Shown: positions 23,767 to 33,240 of the stretch, one piece after another
Position numbering within the stretch: position 1 is the stretch's first letter
Layout of the letters: the number at the start of each line of letters is the position of its first letter
Assembly (NCBI GenBank): GCA_900545665.1
Contig: UQZU01000019.1
Span: 1 to 39,558, forward strand
Source of the DNA: an uncultured Collinsella sp.
Lineage (GTDB): Bacteria; Actinomycetota; Coriobacteriia; Coriobacteriales; Coriobacteriaceae
Length of the DNA: 39,558 bases
Direction: 5' to 3'
Translations under genes and position numbers: made by a program
Notes under the pieces: model-generated
What the model saw: only the letters and a program-made list of their open reading frames with translations
What the model was told of the DNA's origin: nothing
Databases searched by the model: none

Positions 23767-23794
23767 TTGCATTATGTTATTGAGAATATATACT
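23767..23794 (+). promoter_or_regulatory. Probable rubredoxin promoter
   Basis: TTGCAT (23767-23772), 16 bases, TATACT (23789-23794). The AT-rich stretch TTATT...AATAA around the -10 has imperfect symmetry. It could hold a Fur/PerR-type site, but the match is weak. Confidence 0.6.
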
Positions 23795-23837
23795 AATAAG
23801 TAAGTACACCAGCAGTCACGTTCGAGAGGAGAACATC

Positions 23838-23981
23838 ATGGCTGAGGAGAAGAAGACGTATAAGTTTGTGTGCACCGTTTGCGGTTACGAGGTTGAGGTC
23901 GACACGCCCGAGCTGCCCGAGGATTACGTGTGCCCGGTGTGCGGCGTCGGCCCCGATGAGTTTGAGCTCGTCGAGGAGTAA
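23838..23981 (+). CDS. Short rubredoxin-like protein (47 residues)
   Basis: 47 residues with two iron-binding pairs, C12/C15 (VCTVCGYE) and C32/C35 (YVCPVCGVGPDEFELVEE). Only 16 residues separate the pairs. Free-standing rubredoxins have about 26-29 there, including the GDP-NG-PGT loop, which is missing. The spacing is nearer to the rubredoxin domain of rubrerythrins. It should be a one-electron Fe(Cys)4 carrier, probably served by the flavoprotein just upstream. GAGAGGAG lies upstream of the ATG. It has its own promoter and terminator. Confidence 0.93.
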   Translation: MAEEKKTYKFVCTVCGYEVEVDTPELPEDYVCPVCGVGPDEFELVEE

Positions 23982-24023
23982 CTCGTAGACACACGGCGAT
24001 TAGCCATACAGGGCTCTGTCCAA

Positions 24024-24058
24024 GGGTCCCGGCTGGATATTCCGGCTGGGACCCTTTT
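24024..24058 (+). terminator. Terminator after rubredoxin
   Basis: GGGTCCC (24024-24030) pairs with GGGACCC (24048-24054), with GC/GC and GG/CC pairs inside, then TTTTG. Confidence 0.85.
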
Positions 24059-24090
24059 GATTTATCTGACGGTTTAAAACGGCCTTACGT

Positions 24091-24108
24091 GTTACAGATT
24101 GAGACGTT
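24091..24108. repeat. Solitary half of the GTCTCRATCTGTAAC repeat
   Basis: GTTACAGATTGAGACGTT matches the right arm of the palindromes at 25512, 33034 and 38594-38897. No left arm is present nearby, so it is a remnant or half-site. It lies between rubredoxin and mntH, which converge. Confidence 0.65.
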
Positions 24109-24134
24109 ATATCTGGACAGCCACGCTATCCCAA

Positions 24135-25391
24135 TTACATCCCCGTTAGCAGCACGATGTCGAGAATCGTCACGATGACGCCGATCCCTACGAGCAGCGC
24201 GTTGAGCGGGCGCGAGTTGGCGTATTTGCCCATAACGCGGGGCGAACTGGTGAGTCGTATGAGCACAAAGACCGTAATCGGCAACTGAAGCGACAGCAGC
24301 GCCTGACTCCAGATGAGACCCTCAAAAGGATTCGGGACGATCAGGCACGCCGCCACTGCGCCGACGAAACAGACCGCCACTCCAATCGATGAGTGCCGGT
24401 CGTGGATGTCGTATTCCTCGTCGAACATGCCCGCGGTGATGGTTCCCGCCGCCATGCCCGCTGTCACGCTGCTCGATAGTCCCGCGAACAGCAGCGCTAC
24501 CGCAAAGATGGTCGAGCTCGCCGGGCCCAAGATGGGGGAGAGCGTGGCCGCTGCGACGGCGAGGTCGTCTACGACAATGCCGTGCGCAAAGAAGGTCGTT
24601 GCGGCCAGGATGACCATGGCCGAGTTGATTGCCCAGCCCACGCCCATCGAAAAGAGCGTGTCGAAGAGCTCATAGCGCAGACGCTCTTCGATAACCTGCT
24701 CGCCTTGGCCTTCGAAGTGCATGGATTGGATGACCTCGGAGTGTAGAAAGAGGTTGTGGGGCATAACGACCGCACCCAGGACACTAACGATAATCGCGGC
24801 CGAGCCGGTGGGCATACTGGGCGTGATCCAGCTTGCGGCGGCTTGCGGCCAGTCGACCTTGACTAGTGCAAGCTCGGCCAAAAACGAGAGCCCTACCACG
24901 CCGACGAAGGCGATGATCCAGCGTTCGGCACGCTTGTAGGAGCTCGTCATGAGCATCGCCAACGATGCCGCCGCCACGATGACGCAGCCCGCGCGCACGG
25001 GCAGCCCAAAGAGCATTTGAAGGGCAATCGCGCCACCCAGGACTTCGGCCATGGCGGTGGCGATGGTCGCGAGATAGGCACTGGCGAGCACCGTGCGCCC
25101 AACGAAGCGGGGGAGAAAGCGGGTCGTGGCCTCGGCAAGGCAGGCGCCCGTGGCGATGCCCAGGTGCGCCGCGTTGTGCTGCAAGACGATCAGCATAATC
25201 GTGGACAGCGTGACGATCCATAGCAGCGCGTAGCCAAACTGTGAGCCTGCGGCCATATTGGAGGCCCAGTTGCCCGGGTCGATAAAGCCGACGGTCACGA
25301 GCAGCCCGGGGCCGATGTGCCGGGCGATATCCAGACCTCCGTGGCCTCCGGTGCGGTGCGAGCCAAAGTGTTGTTTGAGATGGTTGAGCAT
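24135..25391 (-). CDS. mntH: NRAMP-family divalent metal transporter (MntH-like)
   Basis: 418 residues with eleven or so hydrophobic helices. The metal-site motifs are clear: VGFIDPGNWASNMAAG (DPGN, helix 1) and GAVVMPHNLFLHSEV (MPHN, helix 6). The family imports Mn2+ or Fe2+ with protons. The DPGN plus MPHN pair is that of manganese/iron transporters. The start at 25391 (MLNHLKQHF) is chosen because AGGAG lies 6 bases upstream. An earlier in-frame ATG at 25427 has no such site. It faces away from gltB and converges with rubredoxin. Confidence 0.94.
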   Translation of the reverse strand: MLNHLKQHFGSHRTGGHGGLDIARHIGPGLLVTVGFIDPGNWASNMAAGSQFGYALLWIVTLSTIMLIVLQHNAAHLGIATGACLAEATTRFLPRFVGRTVLASAYLATIATAMAEVLGGAIALQMLFGLPVRAGCVIVAAASLAMLMTSSYKRAERWIIAFVGVVGLSFLAELALVKVDWPQAAASWITPSMPTGSAAIIVSVLGAVVMPHNLFLHSEVIQSMHFEGQGEQVIEERLRYELFDTLFSMGVGWAINSAMVILAATTFFAHGIVVDDLAVAAATLSPILGPASSTIFAVALLFAGLSSSVTAGMAAGTITAGMFDEEYDIHDRHSSIGVAVCFVGAVAACLIVPNPFEGLIWSQALLSLQLPITVFVLIRLTSSPRVMGKYANSRPLNALLVGIGVIVTILDIVLLTGM

Positions 25392-25438
25392 GGTGAGCTC
25401 CTGCGTGCCGTTTGTTTGACTCCGCAAAGGATACCCGT

Positions 25439-25451
25439 TTTAGACTCTAAA
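25439..25451. promoter_or_regulatory. Palindrome upstream of mntH, candidate metal-repressor site
   Basis: TTTAGA-C-TCTAAA is a perfect 13-bp palindrome 48 bases before the mntH start. GTTA...TAAC (25452-25467) lies right beside it. Metal-responsive repressors such as MntR/DtxR often bind such AT-rich dyads before NRAMP genes, but this match is by eye only. Confidence 0.35.
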
Positions 25452-25511
25452 GTTAACCACGACTAACAAAATTGCTGTATTTGAATAGGATAGTGAAAGG
25501 GGGCTGCCGAA

Positions 25512-25573
25512 ATGTCTCGATTTGTAACAACTAGGAATGGAAATTGGATCTTACTGTTACAGATTGAGATGTT
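25512..25573. repeat. GTCTCRATCTGTAAC-type palindrome (single copy)
   Basis: ATGTCTCGATTTGTAACA (25512-25529) and TGTTACAGATTGAGATGT (25555-25572) are inverted arms with a few mismatches. The loop begins ACTAG, as in the array at 38594-38897. It lies in the 362-bp gap between mntH and gltB. Confidence 0.85.
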
Positions 25574-25718
25574 TGAAGCGGTGAGCATACGGGCCGAACT
25601 TGGGGCCCTTGTCGTCGTCCTTGAGGTCGGCGGTGTCCACTCGTAGGGCGTGCGTTACGCGATTGTTTCGAAACGGGCGGGAAACACAACGGGTCGGCGA
25701 TGCTCCTAGTATGCCTAT
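25557..25718 (-). pseudogene. Possible remnant of a gene's 3' end
   Basis: One minus-strand frame is open for about 53 codons and ends in a protein-like tail, VDTADLKDDDKGPKFGPYA then HRFKHLNL and a stop. The last codons and the stop lie inside the repeat at 25512-25573. There is no credible start codon or ribosome site. It may be the leftover C-terminus of a deleted gene, or chance. I do not recognise the protein. The rest of this gap up to gltB shows nothing else. Confidence 0.25.
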
Positions 25719-25753
25719 TCAACTGACTGTCTAATATCTAGGGGAGGATCGCG

Positions 25754-28700
25754 ATGCAGGCAGATTCCGCTCAGCAGCAGGGCCTTTATCGCCCCGAATT
25801 CGACCACGATGCATGTGGCATCGGCGCGCTTGCCGATATCAGCGGCGAGCGCCATCACCAGATTCTGGACGACGCGCTGTCCATTCTGGTCAACTTGGAG
25901 CACCGCGGCGGTACGGGACTCGAGAAGAACACCGGCGACGGCGCCGGCATCCTGTTCCAGGTTCCGCATCATTTTTTTCGCAAAGAGGCTCAAAAGTGCG
26001 GCCAGATTCTGCCGGCAGAGGGCGACTATGGCGTGGCCATGCTGTTCTTCCCGCAGGATGACAAGGGCGTAGAGGATGCCCGTCGCGTGTTTGAGGAGGG
26101 CTGCGCCGAGGCTGGCGTGCCGCTGCTCTTTTGGCGCGAGGTGCCGGTCGACCCGCACGACCTGGGCGAGACGGCCCGCGCCTGCATGCCCACTATCCTG
26201 CAGGCCTTCCTGGGCCGTCCGGACGACACGCCGGCGGGCGACGCCTTCGAGCGCCGTCTGTATGTGTGCCGCCGCACCATCGAAAAGAAGGCCGACGCCG
26301 AGTTCGCCCTGCGCGACAAGATCTTCTACGTGTGCTCCATGAGCTCGCGCACCATCGTGTACAAGGGCATGCTGGTCGCCACGCAGATGCGCCGCTTCTT
26401 CATCGATCTCAACGACGCCGCCGTCAAGACGGCCGTGGCGCTCGTCCACTCGCGCTACTCCACCAACACCACGCCCAGCTGGGAACGCGCGCACCCCAAC
26501 CGCTTTATCATCCACAACGGCGAGATCAACACCCTCAAGGGCAACGTCAACTGGATCCGCGCCCGCGAACCCAACCTGTACAGCCCCGTGCTGCAGCACG
26601 ATCTTGAGCGCGTGATGCCCATCATCAACCGTGAGGGTTCCGACTCCGCGATTCTGGACAACGTGCTCGAGTTTTTGGTCATGAACGGTCGCCCGCTTAC
26701 GCGTGCCGCGTCCATGCTGTTGCCCGAGCCGTGGGACCACAACGACAGTCTGAGTGAGGAGCGCCGCGCCTACGACGCTTACCAGTCCATGCTCATGGAG
26801 CCGTGGGACGGTCCTGCCGCTATCGCCTTTACCGACGGTCGCACGCTGGGTGCCGCCCTCGACCGTAACGGCTTGCGTCCCGCCCGCTACTATGTGACGC
26901 GCGACGGTCGCTTTATGCTGGCAAGCGAGGTGGGCACCATCGAGGTGAGCCCCGAGAACATCCTGACGAGCGGCTGCCTGGGACCGGGCCAGATGCTCGA
27001 GGTCGATTTTGCCCGCGGCCGCGTCATCTACAACGACGAGCTGCGCGCCCGTTACGCCAAGGAAAAGCCCTATCGCGACTGGATCGCCGAGGAGACGCTG
27101 ACCGTCGACGCACTCGACAAGCCCGCCGCGCCCGCGCCCGCCGAGGATGCCGAGGTGCCCGCCGCCGTGCGCATGGCCAAGCTCGGGTATCACTGGGATG
27201 ATGTTGACGAAGTCGTGCGTCCCATGGCCCAGCAGGGCAAGGCGCCGCTCGCCTCGATGGGTATCGATGCGCCGCTGGCCTGCCTGTCCAAGAAGACGCG
27301 CTCGTTCTTCGACTACTTCTATCAGCTGTTCGCTCAGGTCACGAACCCGCCGATCGACGCCCTGCGCGAGCATATGGTCACTTCGACCACGCTCTACCTG
27401 GGCAACCACGGCAACCTGCTCGAGGACTCCCGTACGGCCTGTCAGCTGGTGCGCCTGGAGCGTCCGCTGGTGAGCGAGGAGGAGTTCGAGCGTATCTGTG
27501 CCATCGACCGCGTGGGCTTTAAGACCCGCCGTTTCCGTGCCGTCTACCGCCGCGATGCCGGCGAGGGTGCGCTGCAGGCTGCGCTCAAGCAGCTTGCAGA
27601 GGACGTTGAGGCCGCGGTCCGCGACGGCGTGAACATCGTGGTGTTGACCGACCGTGCCGCTGCGGGCGAGGTGCCCGTACCGTCGCTGCTCGCCGTGGGC
27701 TGCGTGCACAACCACCTGATCCGCGCCGGCGTGCGTACCTTTGCCGACATCGTGGTGGAGTGTGGCGACGCCGTGTCCCCGCACGACTTTGCGGCGCTGG
27801 TGGGCTACTCCGCGAGCGGCATCTATCCGTACAACGCGCATGCGTGCATTCGCGACTTGGCGGCGCACGGCGATCTGGACGTGACAGCCGAGCAGGGCAT
27901 CGCCAACTACAACAAGGCTGCGACCGCCGGCATCGTCTCCATCATGTCCAAGATGGGCATCTCCACGGTGCAGAGCTACCATTCGGCACAGATCTTCGAG
28001 GCCGTGGGCTTCACTCCGGAGTTCGTCAACGCGTACTTCGCCGGCACGGTGAGCCGTGTGGGCGGTATGGGTGTCGAGGACGTCGAGCGCGAGCAGAATG
28101 AGCGCTACGACGCCGCGCTCGCTATCCTTAAGAGCCCGGCTCCCGATCAGCTGCCCACGCTAGGTCTGACCAAGTGGCGCCCGCTCGGCGGCGAGGATCA
28201 CCTTATCGACCCGCAGACCGTCTACCTGCTGCAGACCGCCTGCCGCGAGGACAGCTACGACACCTTTAAGGAGTACAGCGCCCGCCTGCACCGCACCGGC
28301 CGTGCCGTGCGCCTGCGTGACCTGCTGGACTTTAATGTCAACGGTCGCACGCCGGTTTCGCTCGACGAGGTGGAGCCCGCGCTCAACATCGTCCGCCGCT
28401 TTAACACCGGCGCCATGTCGTACGGTTCCATCAGCAAAGAGGCACACGAGTGCATGGCCATCGCCATGAACCGCCTGCACGGCCGTTCCAACTCCGGCGA
28501 GGGCGGCGAGGATCCGCGTCGCGAGACCCCGCTGGCTAACGGTGATTCCAAGAACTCCGCCATTAAGCAGGTGGCAAGCGCGCGCTTTGGCGTAACGAGC
28601 CGCTACCTGTGCAGCGCCTTCGAGATTCAGATCAAGATGGCCCAGGGCGCCAAGCCCGGCGAGGGCGGACACCTCCCCGGCAAGAAGGTCTACCCCTGGA

Positions 28701-30451
28701 TCGCCGAGGTCCGTCAGTCCACGCCCGGCATCGGCCTGATCTCGCCTCCGCCGCACCACGACATCTACTCTATCGAGGACCTGGCAGAGCTGATCTTTGA
28801 CCTTAAGAACGCCAACCCCGGCGCGCGCGTGTCGGTCAAGCTGGTCAGCGAGGCCGGCGTCGGCACCATCGCCACCGGTGTGGCCAAGGGCGCTGCCGAC
28901 AAGATCTTGATCAGTGGCCACAACGGCGGCTCGGGTGCCGCTGCGCGCGACTCTATCTGGCATGCGGGTCTGCCGCTGGAGCTTGGCCTTGCCGAGGCCC
29001 AGCAGACGCTCCTGCAAAACGGCCTGCGCTCGCGCGTGGTGCTCGAGGCCGATGGCAAGCTCATGGACGGCGCCGATGTTGCCGTCGCCTGCTTGCTGGG
29101 CGCCGAGGAGTTTGGCTTTGCGACCATGCCGCTCATCTCCATGGGCTGCCTCATGCAGCGCGACTGCCAGCAGGACACCTGCCCGGCCGGCATCGCTACG
29201 CAAAACTGCCGCCTGCGTCACGGCTTCCGCGGTAAGCCCGAGCACGTCGAGCACTTTATGCTCTTTGTTGCCGAGCAGTTGCGCGAGGTCATGGCGAGCC
29301 TGGGCTTCCGCACCGTCGACGAGATGGTCGGCCATCCCGAGTGCTTGCGCCAGATCGAGGTCCCGGGCAACCGCAAGGCCAACCTGCTCGATCTGTCGCC
29401 CGTGCTGGCGAGCGCGGCCTGCGAGTTCGGTGCCCATATTCCGGGCGCCGACGGTCGCCACTTCCTGCCGCAGATGGCCGCGGACAGCGAGCTCGACAAG
29501 ACGCTCGACTCCACGTTGTTTGTGCCCTATACGGCCGACGCCCGTGCGCACCTGCGTCCGATTCGCTTCCGCGCCGATATCGCCAACGTCAACCGCTGTG
29601 TGGGCACCATCTTGGGCAACGCGGTGACCAAGGCGCATCCCGAGGGCCTGCCCGCCGGCTCCATCACCATCGATTGCGATGGTTCGGCCGGTCAGAGCTT
29701 TGGCGCCTTCCTGCCGCGCGGCATTACGCTCAACGTGTGCGGCGATGCCAACGACTACTTTGGCAAGGGCCTTTCGGGCGGCGAGGTGTCGGTGCGCCCC
29801 AACCCGCATGCGACCTACAAGTTCGACGAGAACATCATCGTGGGCAACGTTGCGTTCTTTGGTGCCACGAGCGGCCGCGGCTTCATTAACGGTCTTGCCG
29901 GCCAGCGTTTTGCCGTGCGCAACTCCGGTGCCACCGTGGTGGTCGAGGGCTGCGGCAACCATGGCTGCGAGTACATGACGGGCGGCCTGGCGCTCATCCT
30001 GGGTGAGGTCGGGCAGAACTTCGCCGCCGGCATGACAGGCGGCGTGGCCTACGTCTTTGACCAGTACGGCACGCTCGATGCCCGCGTGAACCACGAGAGC
30101 GTGGAGCTCAAGGCCCCGACGGCCGACGAGCTGGCACAGATTCGTGCGCTCATCCAGAAGCACGTGGACGCGACGCAGAGCCCGCGCGGCATTAAGCTGC
30201 TCTACAGCTTTGAGACGATGAGCAAGCACTTTGTGAAGGTCATTCCGACCGAGTACGAGCGCGTGCTGGCGATTGTCGCCGCGGGCGAGGCTGCCGGCAA
30301 GTCGCATGCGCAGGCCGAGGAGCTGGCGTTTGACATCGTGACCGGTCGTGCGAGCGCCGCGGATGTCGCTCGCTTTGATGTCGCGGGCGGTGCTGCGGGC
30401 GCTGCGTCCGTGGCTGCCAGCTCTGTTGCTTCGACCAAGAAGGAGGCGTAA
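25754..30451 (+). CDS. gltB: Glutamate synthase (GOGAT) large subunit
   Basis: 1565 residues. It makes two glutamates from glutamine and 2-oxoglutarate. A 20-residue propeptide is probably removed to expose C21 (HDACGIGALADI), the nucleophile of the N-terminal glutaminase. The amidotransferase covers ~21-430 (NLEHRGGTGLEKNTGDGAG). Central and FMN-binding synthase domains follow (SGEGGEDPRRE, KPGEGGHLPGKKV, ISGHNGGSGAA). The 3Fe-4S cysteines are in CLMQRDCQQDTCPAG, with C-x5-C-x4-C spacing. The last ~250 residues are the beta-helix GXGXG domain (GNHGCEYMTGG). GGGGAGG precedes the ATG. gltD starts 5 bases after the stop. Confidence 0.98.
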   Translation: MQADSAQQQGLYRPEFDHDACGIGALADISGERHHQILDDALSILVNLEHRGGTGLEKNTGDGAGILFQVPHHFFRKEAQKCGQILPAEGDYGVAMLFFPQDDKGVEDARRVFEEGCAEAGVPLLFWREVPVDPHDLGETARACMPTILQAFLGRPDDTPAGDAFERRLYVCRRTIEKKADAEFALRDKIFYVCSMSSRTIVYKGMLVATQMRRFFIDLNDAAVKTAVALVHSRYSTNTTPSWERAHPNRFIIHNGEINTLKGNVNWIRAREPNLYSPVLQHDLERVMPIINREGSDSAILDNVLEFLVMNGRPLTRAASMLLPEPWDHNDSLSEERRAYDAYQSMLMEPWDGPAAIAFTDGRTLGAALDRNGLRPARYYVTRDGRFMLASEVGTIEVSPENILTSGCLGPGQMLEVDFARGRVIYNDELRARYAKEKPYRDWIAEETLTVDALDKPAAPAPAEDAEVPAAVRMAKLGYHWDDVDEVVRPMAQQGKAPLASMGIDAPLACLSKKTRSFFDYFYQLFAQVTNPPIDALREHMVTSTTLYLGNHGNLLEDSRTACQLVRLERPLVSEEEFERICAIDRVGFKTRRFRAVYRRDAGEGALQAALKQLAEDVEAAVRDGVNIVVLTDRAAAGEVPVPSLLAVGCVHNHLIRAGVRTFADIVVECGDAVSPHDFAALVGYSASGIYPYNAHACIRDLAAHGDLDVTAEQGIANYNKAATAGIVSIMSKMGISTVQSYHSAQIFEAVGFTPEFVNAYFAGTVSRVGGMGVEDVEREQNERYDAALAILKSPAPDQLPTLGLTKWRPLGGEDHLIDPQTVYLLQTACREDSYDTFKEYSARLHRTGRAVRLRDLLDFNVNGRTPVSLDEVEPALNIVRRFNTGAMSYGSISKEAHECMAIAMNRLHGRSNSGEGGEDPRRETPLANGDSKNSAIKQVASARFGVTSRYLCSAFEIQIKMAQGAKPGEGGHLPGKKVYPWIAEVRQSTPGIGLISPPPHHDIYSIEDLAELIFDLKNANPGARVSVKLVSEAGVGTIATGVAKGAADKILISGHNGGSGAAARDSIWHAGLPLELGLAEAQQTLLQNGLRSRVVLEADGKLMDGADVAVACLLGAEEFGFATMPLISMGCLMQRDCQQDTCPAGIATQNCRLRHGFRGKPEHVEHFMLFVAEQLREVMASLGFRTVDEMVGHPECLRQIEVPGNRKANLLDLSPVLASAACEFGAHIPGADGRHFLPQMAADSELDKTLDSTLFVPYTADARAHLRPIRFRADIANVNRCVGTILGNAVTKAHPEGLPAGSITIDCDGSAGQSFGAFLPRGITLNVCGDANDYFGKGLSGGEVSVRPNPHATYKFDENIIVGNVAFFGATSGRGFINGLAGQRFAVRNSGATVVVEGCGNHGCEYMTGGLALILGEVGQNFAAGMTGGVAYVFDQYGTLDARVNHESVELKAPTADELAQIRALIQKHVDATQSPRGIKLLYSFETMSKHFVKVIPTEYERVLAIVAAGEAAGKSHAQAEELAFDIVTGRASAADVARFDVAGGAAGAASVAASSVASTKKEA

Positions 30452-30456
30452 GTGCC

Positions 30457-31938
<1,482 letters not shown>

Positions 31939-31955
31939 AGTAGTCATTTAAGAAC

Positions 31956-31995
31956 GTCCCCAATGACTGGTCATTTTTGTCTAGTCGTTGGGGAC
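31956..31995. repeat. Intergenic palindrome, GTCCCCAATGACT type
   Basis: GTCCCCAATGACT (31956-31968) and AGTCGTTGGGGAC (31983-31995) pair over 13 positions with one G-U. The loop holds TTTTTGTCT. It lies 18 bases after gltD. A remnant of the same word (TGTCCCCAATGTCCCCAA) is at about 35306-35323, after csoR. Confidence 0.75.
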
Positions 31996-32290
31996 ACTCT
32001 TTGCGACCGATTTGTTCGTTTGTCGACGCGCGAGTGTCCATTCGGCGTCTTCTTGAGCTGTGGTGCTCTGCTGTTTCTGTGGTGACCGGGGGCGCTTGGC
32101 TCAAAAGGGCGGGTTGGCCGTCTATGTTTACCTGCGGTTTTGTTGCGGTGCGCATTTTCGGTCAAGCATCCCGTCAAGTGTTTGGTCAGCATCTGGTTTG
32201 CAGCCGGAGGCCTATTTTGCCCGCGCTGGCCGTGGCCGACCACCCTCCTCGTAAGCTCAAATTGAGGTCTATCAGTTTGAGGAGGATGCC
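31996..32290. other. Intergenic stretch with no recognisable feature
   Basis: About 295 bases between the gltD-side palindrome and the next gene. I see no convincing coding frame, tRNA, terminator or promoter. Only the ribosome site GAGGAGG of the next gene and a loose CTCAAATTGAG near 32258 stand out. Confidence 0.5.
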
Positions 32291-32998
32291 ATGACTGACC
32301 ACGCTTTAGACCGAGCGCAGCTAGCCGAAGCCGTCGGCAACGATATTGCCGACATGGCCCATTTTTGGATGCTGCGGAAGTTCCAGTTTTTGGAGCCGGC
32401 GCGCGAACAGTTCGAGATCATTGTCGACCCGTGGCTCAGCTATTGCACCGAGCCTTCGCAAAACGAAATCATGGCCTATAACATGGCATTTACCGATTGG
32501 CTGCTCTTCGAGCGCCCCTATCGCCATGGCAAGACGCTGCTCGAGCTGTATGTTGACGAGCCGCCGGCATCGCTTTCGCCTGCCTCGCTCAAGCGGCTCG
32601 AGCAGGTACGCGACACGCAGTATTTCTCGCGCTTTGGCATTTTGGACAAGGATCCTGCGACTGGTATGGTCGCGCTGAAGGACACGCGCACCGACCGTCG
32701 TTTTGATGTCTACGACCCGCATATCGTGCAAAAGGAGCATTGGAGCGACGGAGCGATTGCGGTGCGCCTCGCCTGCGTCGACGATGTCTGGCTGACGGCG
32801 GGACAACTCTATCTGTATGACATCGCACGCCTGAGTGACACGGCGGTCGATGGACCGGGTGCGGTGCATCCCGAGGATCTACAGGATGGCTTTGACACCT
32901 CGTGCATCAGCTTCTTTTTGCGCCTGGTCCGCGACATCATGGGCGCCCAGGGGCGCTACGTGAAGTCGCTCAACATCTACGAGCAGGAGTGGGAGTAG
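32291..32998 (+). CDS. Hypothetical soluble protein
   Basis: 235 residues, acidic and rich in Trp, Tyr and Phe, with no signal peptide or membrane helix. The N-terminal half has helical stretches (AVGNDIADMAHFWMLRKFQF, EIMAYNMAFTDWLLFERPY). A beta-rich middle (FSRFGILDKDPATGMVALKDTRTDRRFDVYDPHIV) then reads like an SH3-like or barrel segment. The end is YVKSLNIYEQEWE. GAGGAGG lies 5 bases before the ATG and codon use matches the neighbours, so it is a real gene. I do not recognise the family. It stands alone between gltD and an amidohydrolase. Confidence 0.8.
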   Translation: MTDHALDRAQLAEAVGNDIADMAHFWMLRKFQFLEPAREQFEIIVDPWLSYCTEPSQNEIMAYNMAFTDWLLFERPYRHGKTLLELYVDEPPASLSPASLKRLEQVRDTQYFSRFGILDKDPATGMVALKDTRTDRRFDVYDPHIVQKEHWSDGAIAVRLACVDDVWLTAGQLYLYDIARLSDTAVDGPGAVHPEDLQDGFDTSCISFFLRLVRDIMGAQGRYVKSLNIYEQEWE

Positions 32999-33033
32999 GG
33001 GATGGGCTGTCGCAGCGCCGCCGCGTGTCTATT

Positions 33034-33092
33034 TGTCTCGATCTGTAACGCTTGGCGGCTGTTTGAGCCCGTAACTGTTACAGATCGAGACA
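33034..33092. repeat. GTCTCRATCTGTAAC-type palindrome (single copy)
   Basis: TGTCTCGATCTGTAAC (33034-33049) and GTTACAGATCGAGACA (33077-33092) are perfect inverted arms. The 27-base loop differs from the other copies. It lies after the unknown gene and before the amidohydrolase. Confidence 0.9.
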
Positions 33093-33240
33093 TTCCCCTG
33101 ATGTTGCTGGGATGGGGCTGCAACGTATTCCGTCCCCCACATCCCCTCTTCCCTCCGTTAACCGATGCGTCTGCAGCAATCCAGCGGGACTAGGTAATAA
33201 TGGACAAATGTTCATGTTAATCGTGAGGGAGGAGCTCGAT

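Noticed and set aside
23781..23800. Firm Fur or PerR box at the rubredoxin promoter
   Set aside because: Only the first half (TGAGAAT) resembles the consensus and the second half matches poorly, so it is mentioned only as a weak possibility.
31977..32294. Open frames in the 31996-32290 gap as a gene
   Set aside because: No ribosome site and no protein-like composition. The frames run into the start of the next gene.
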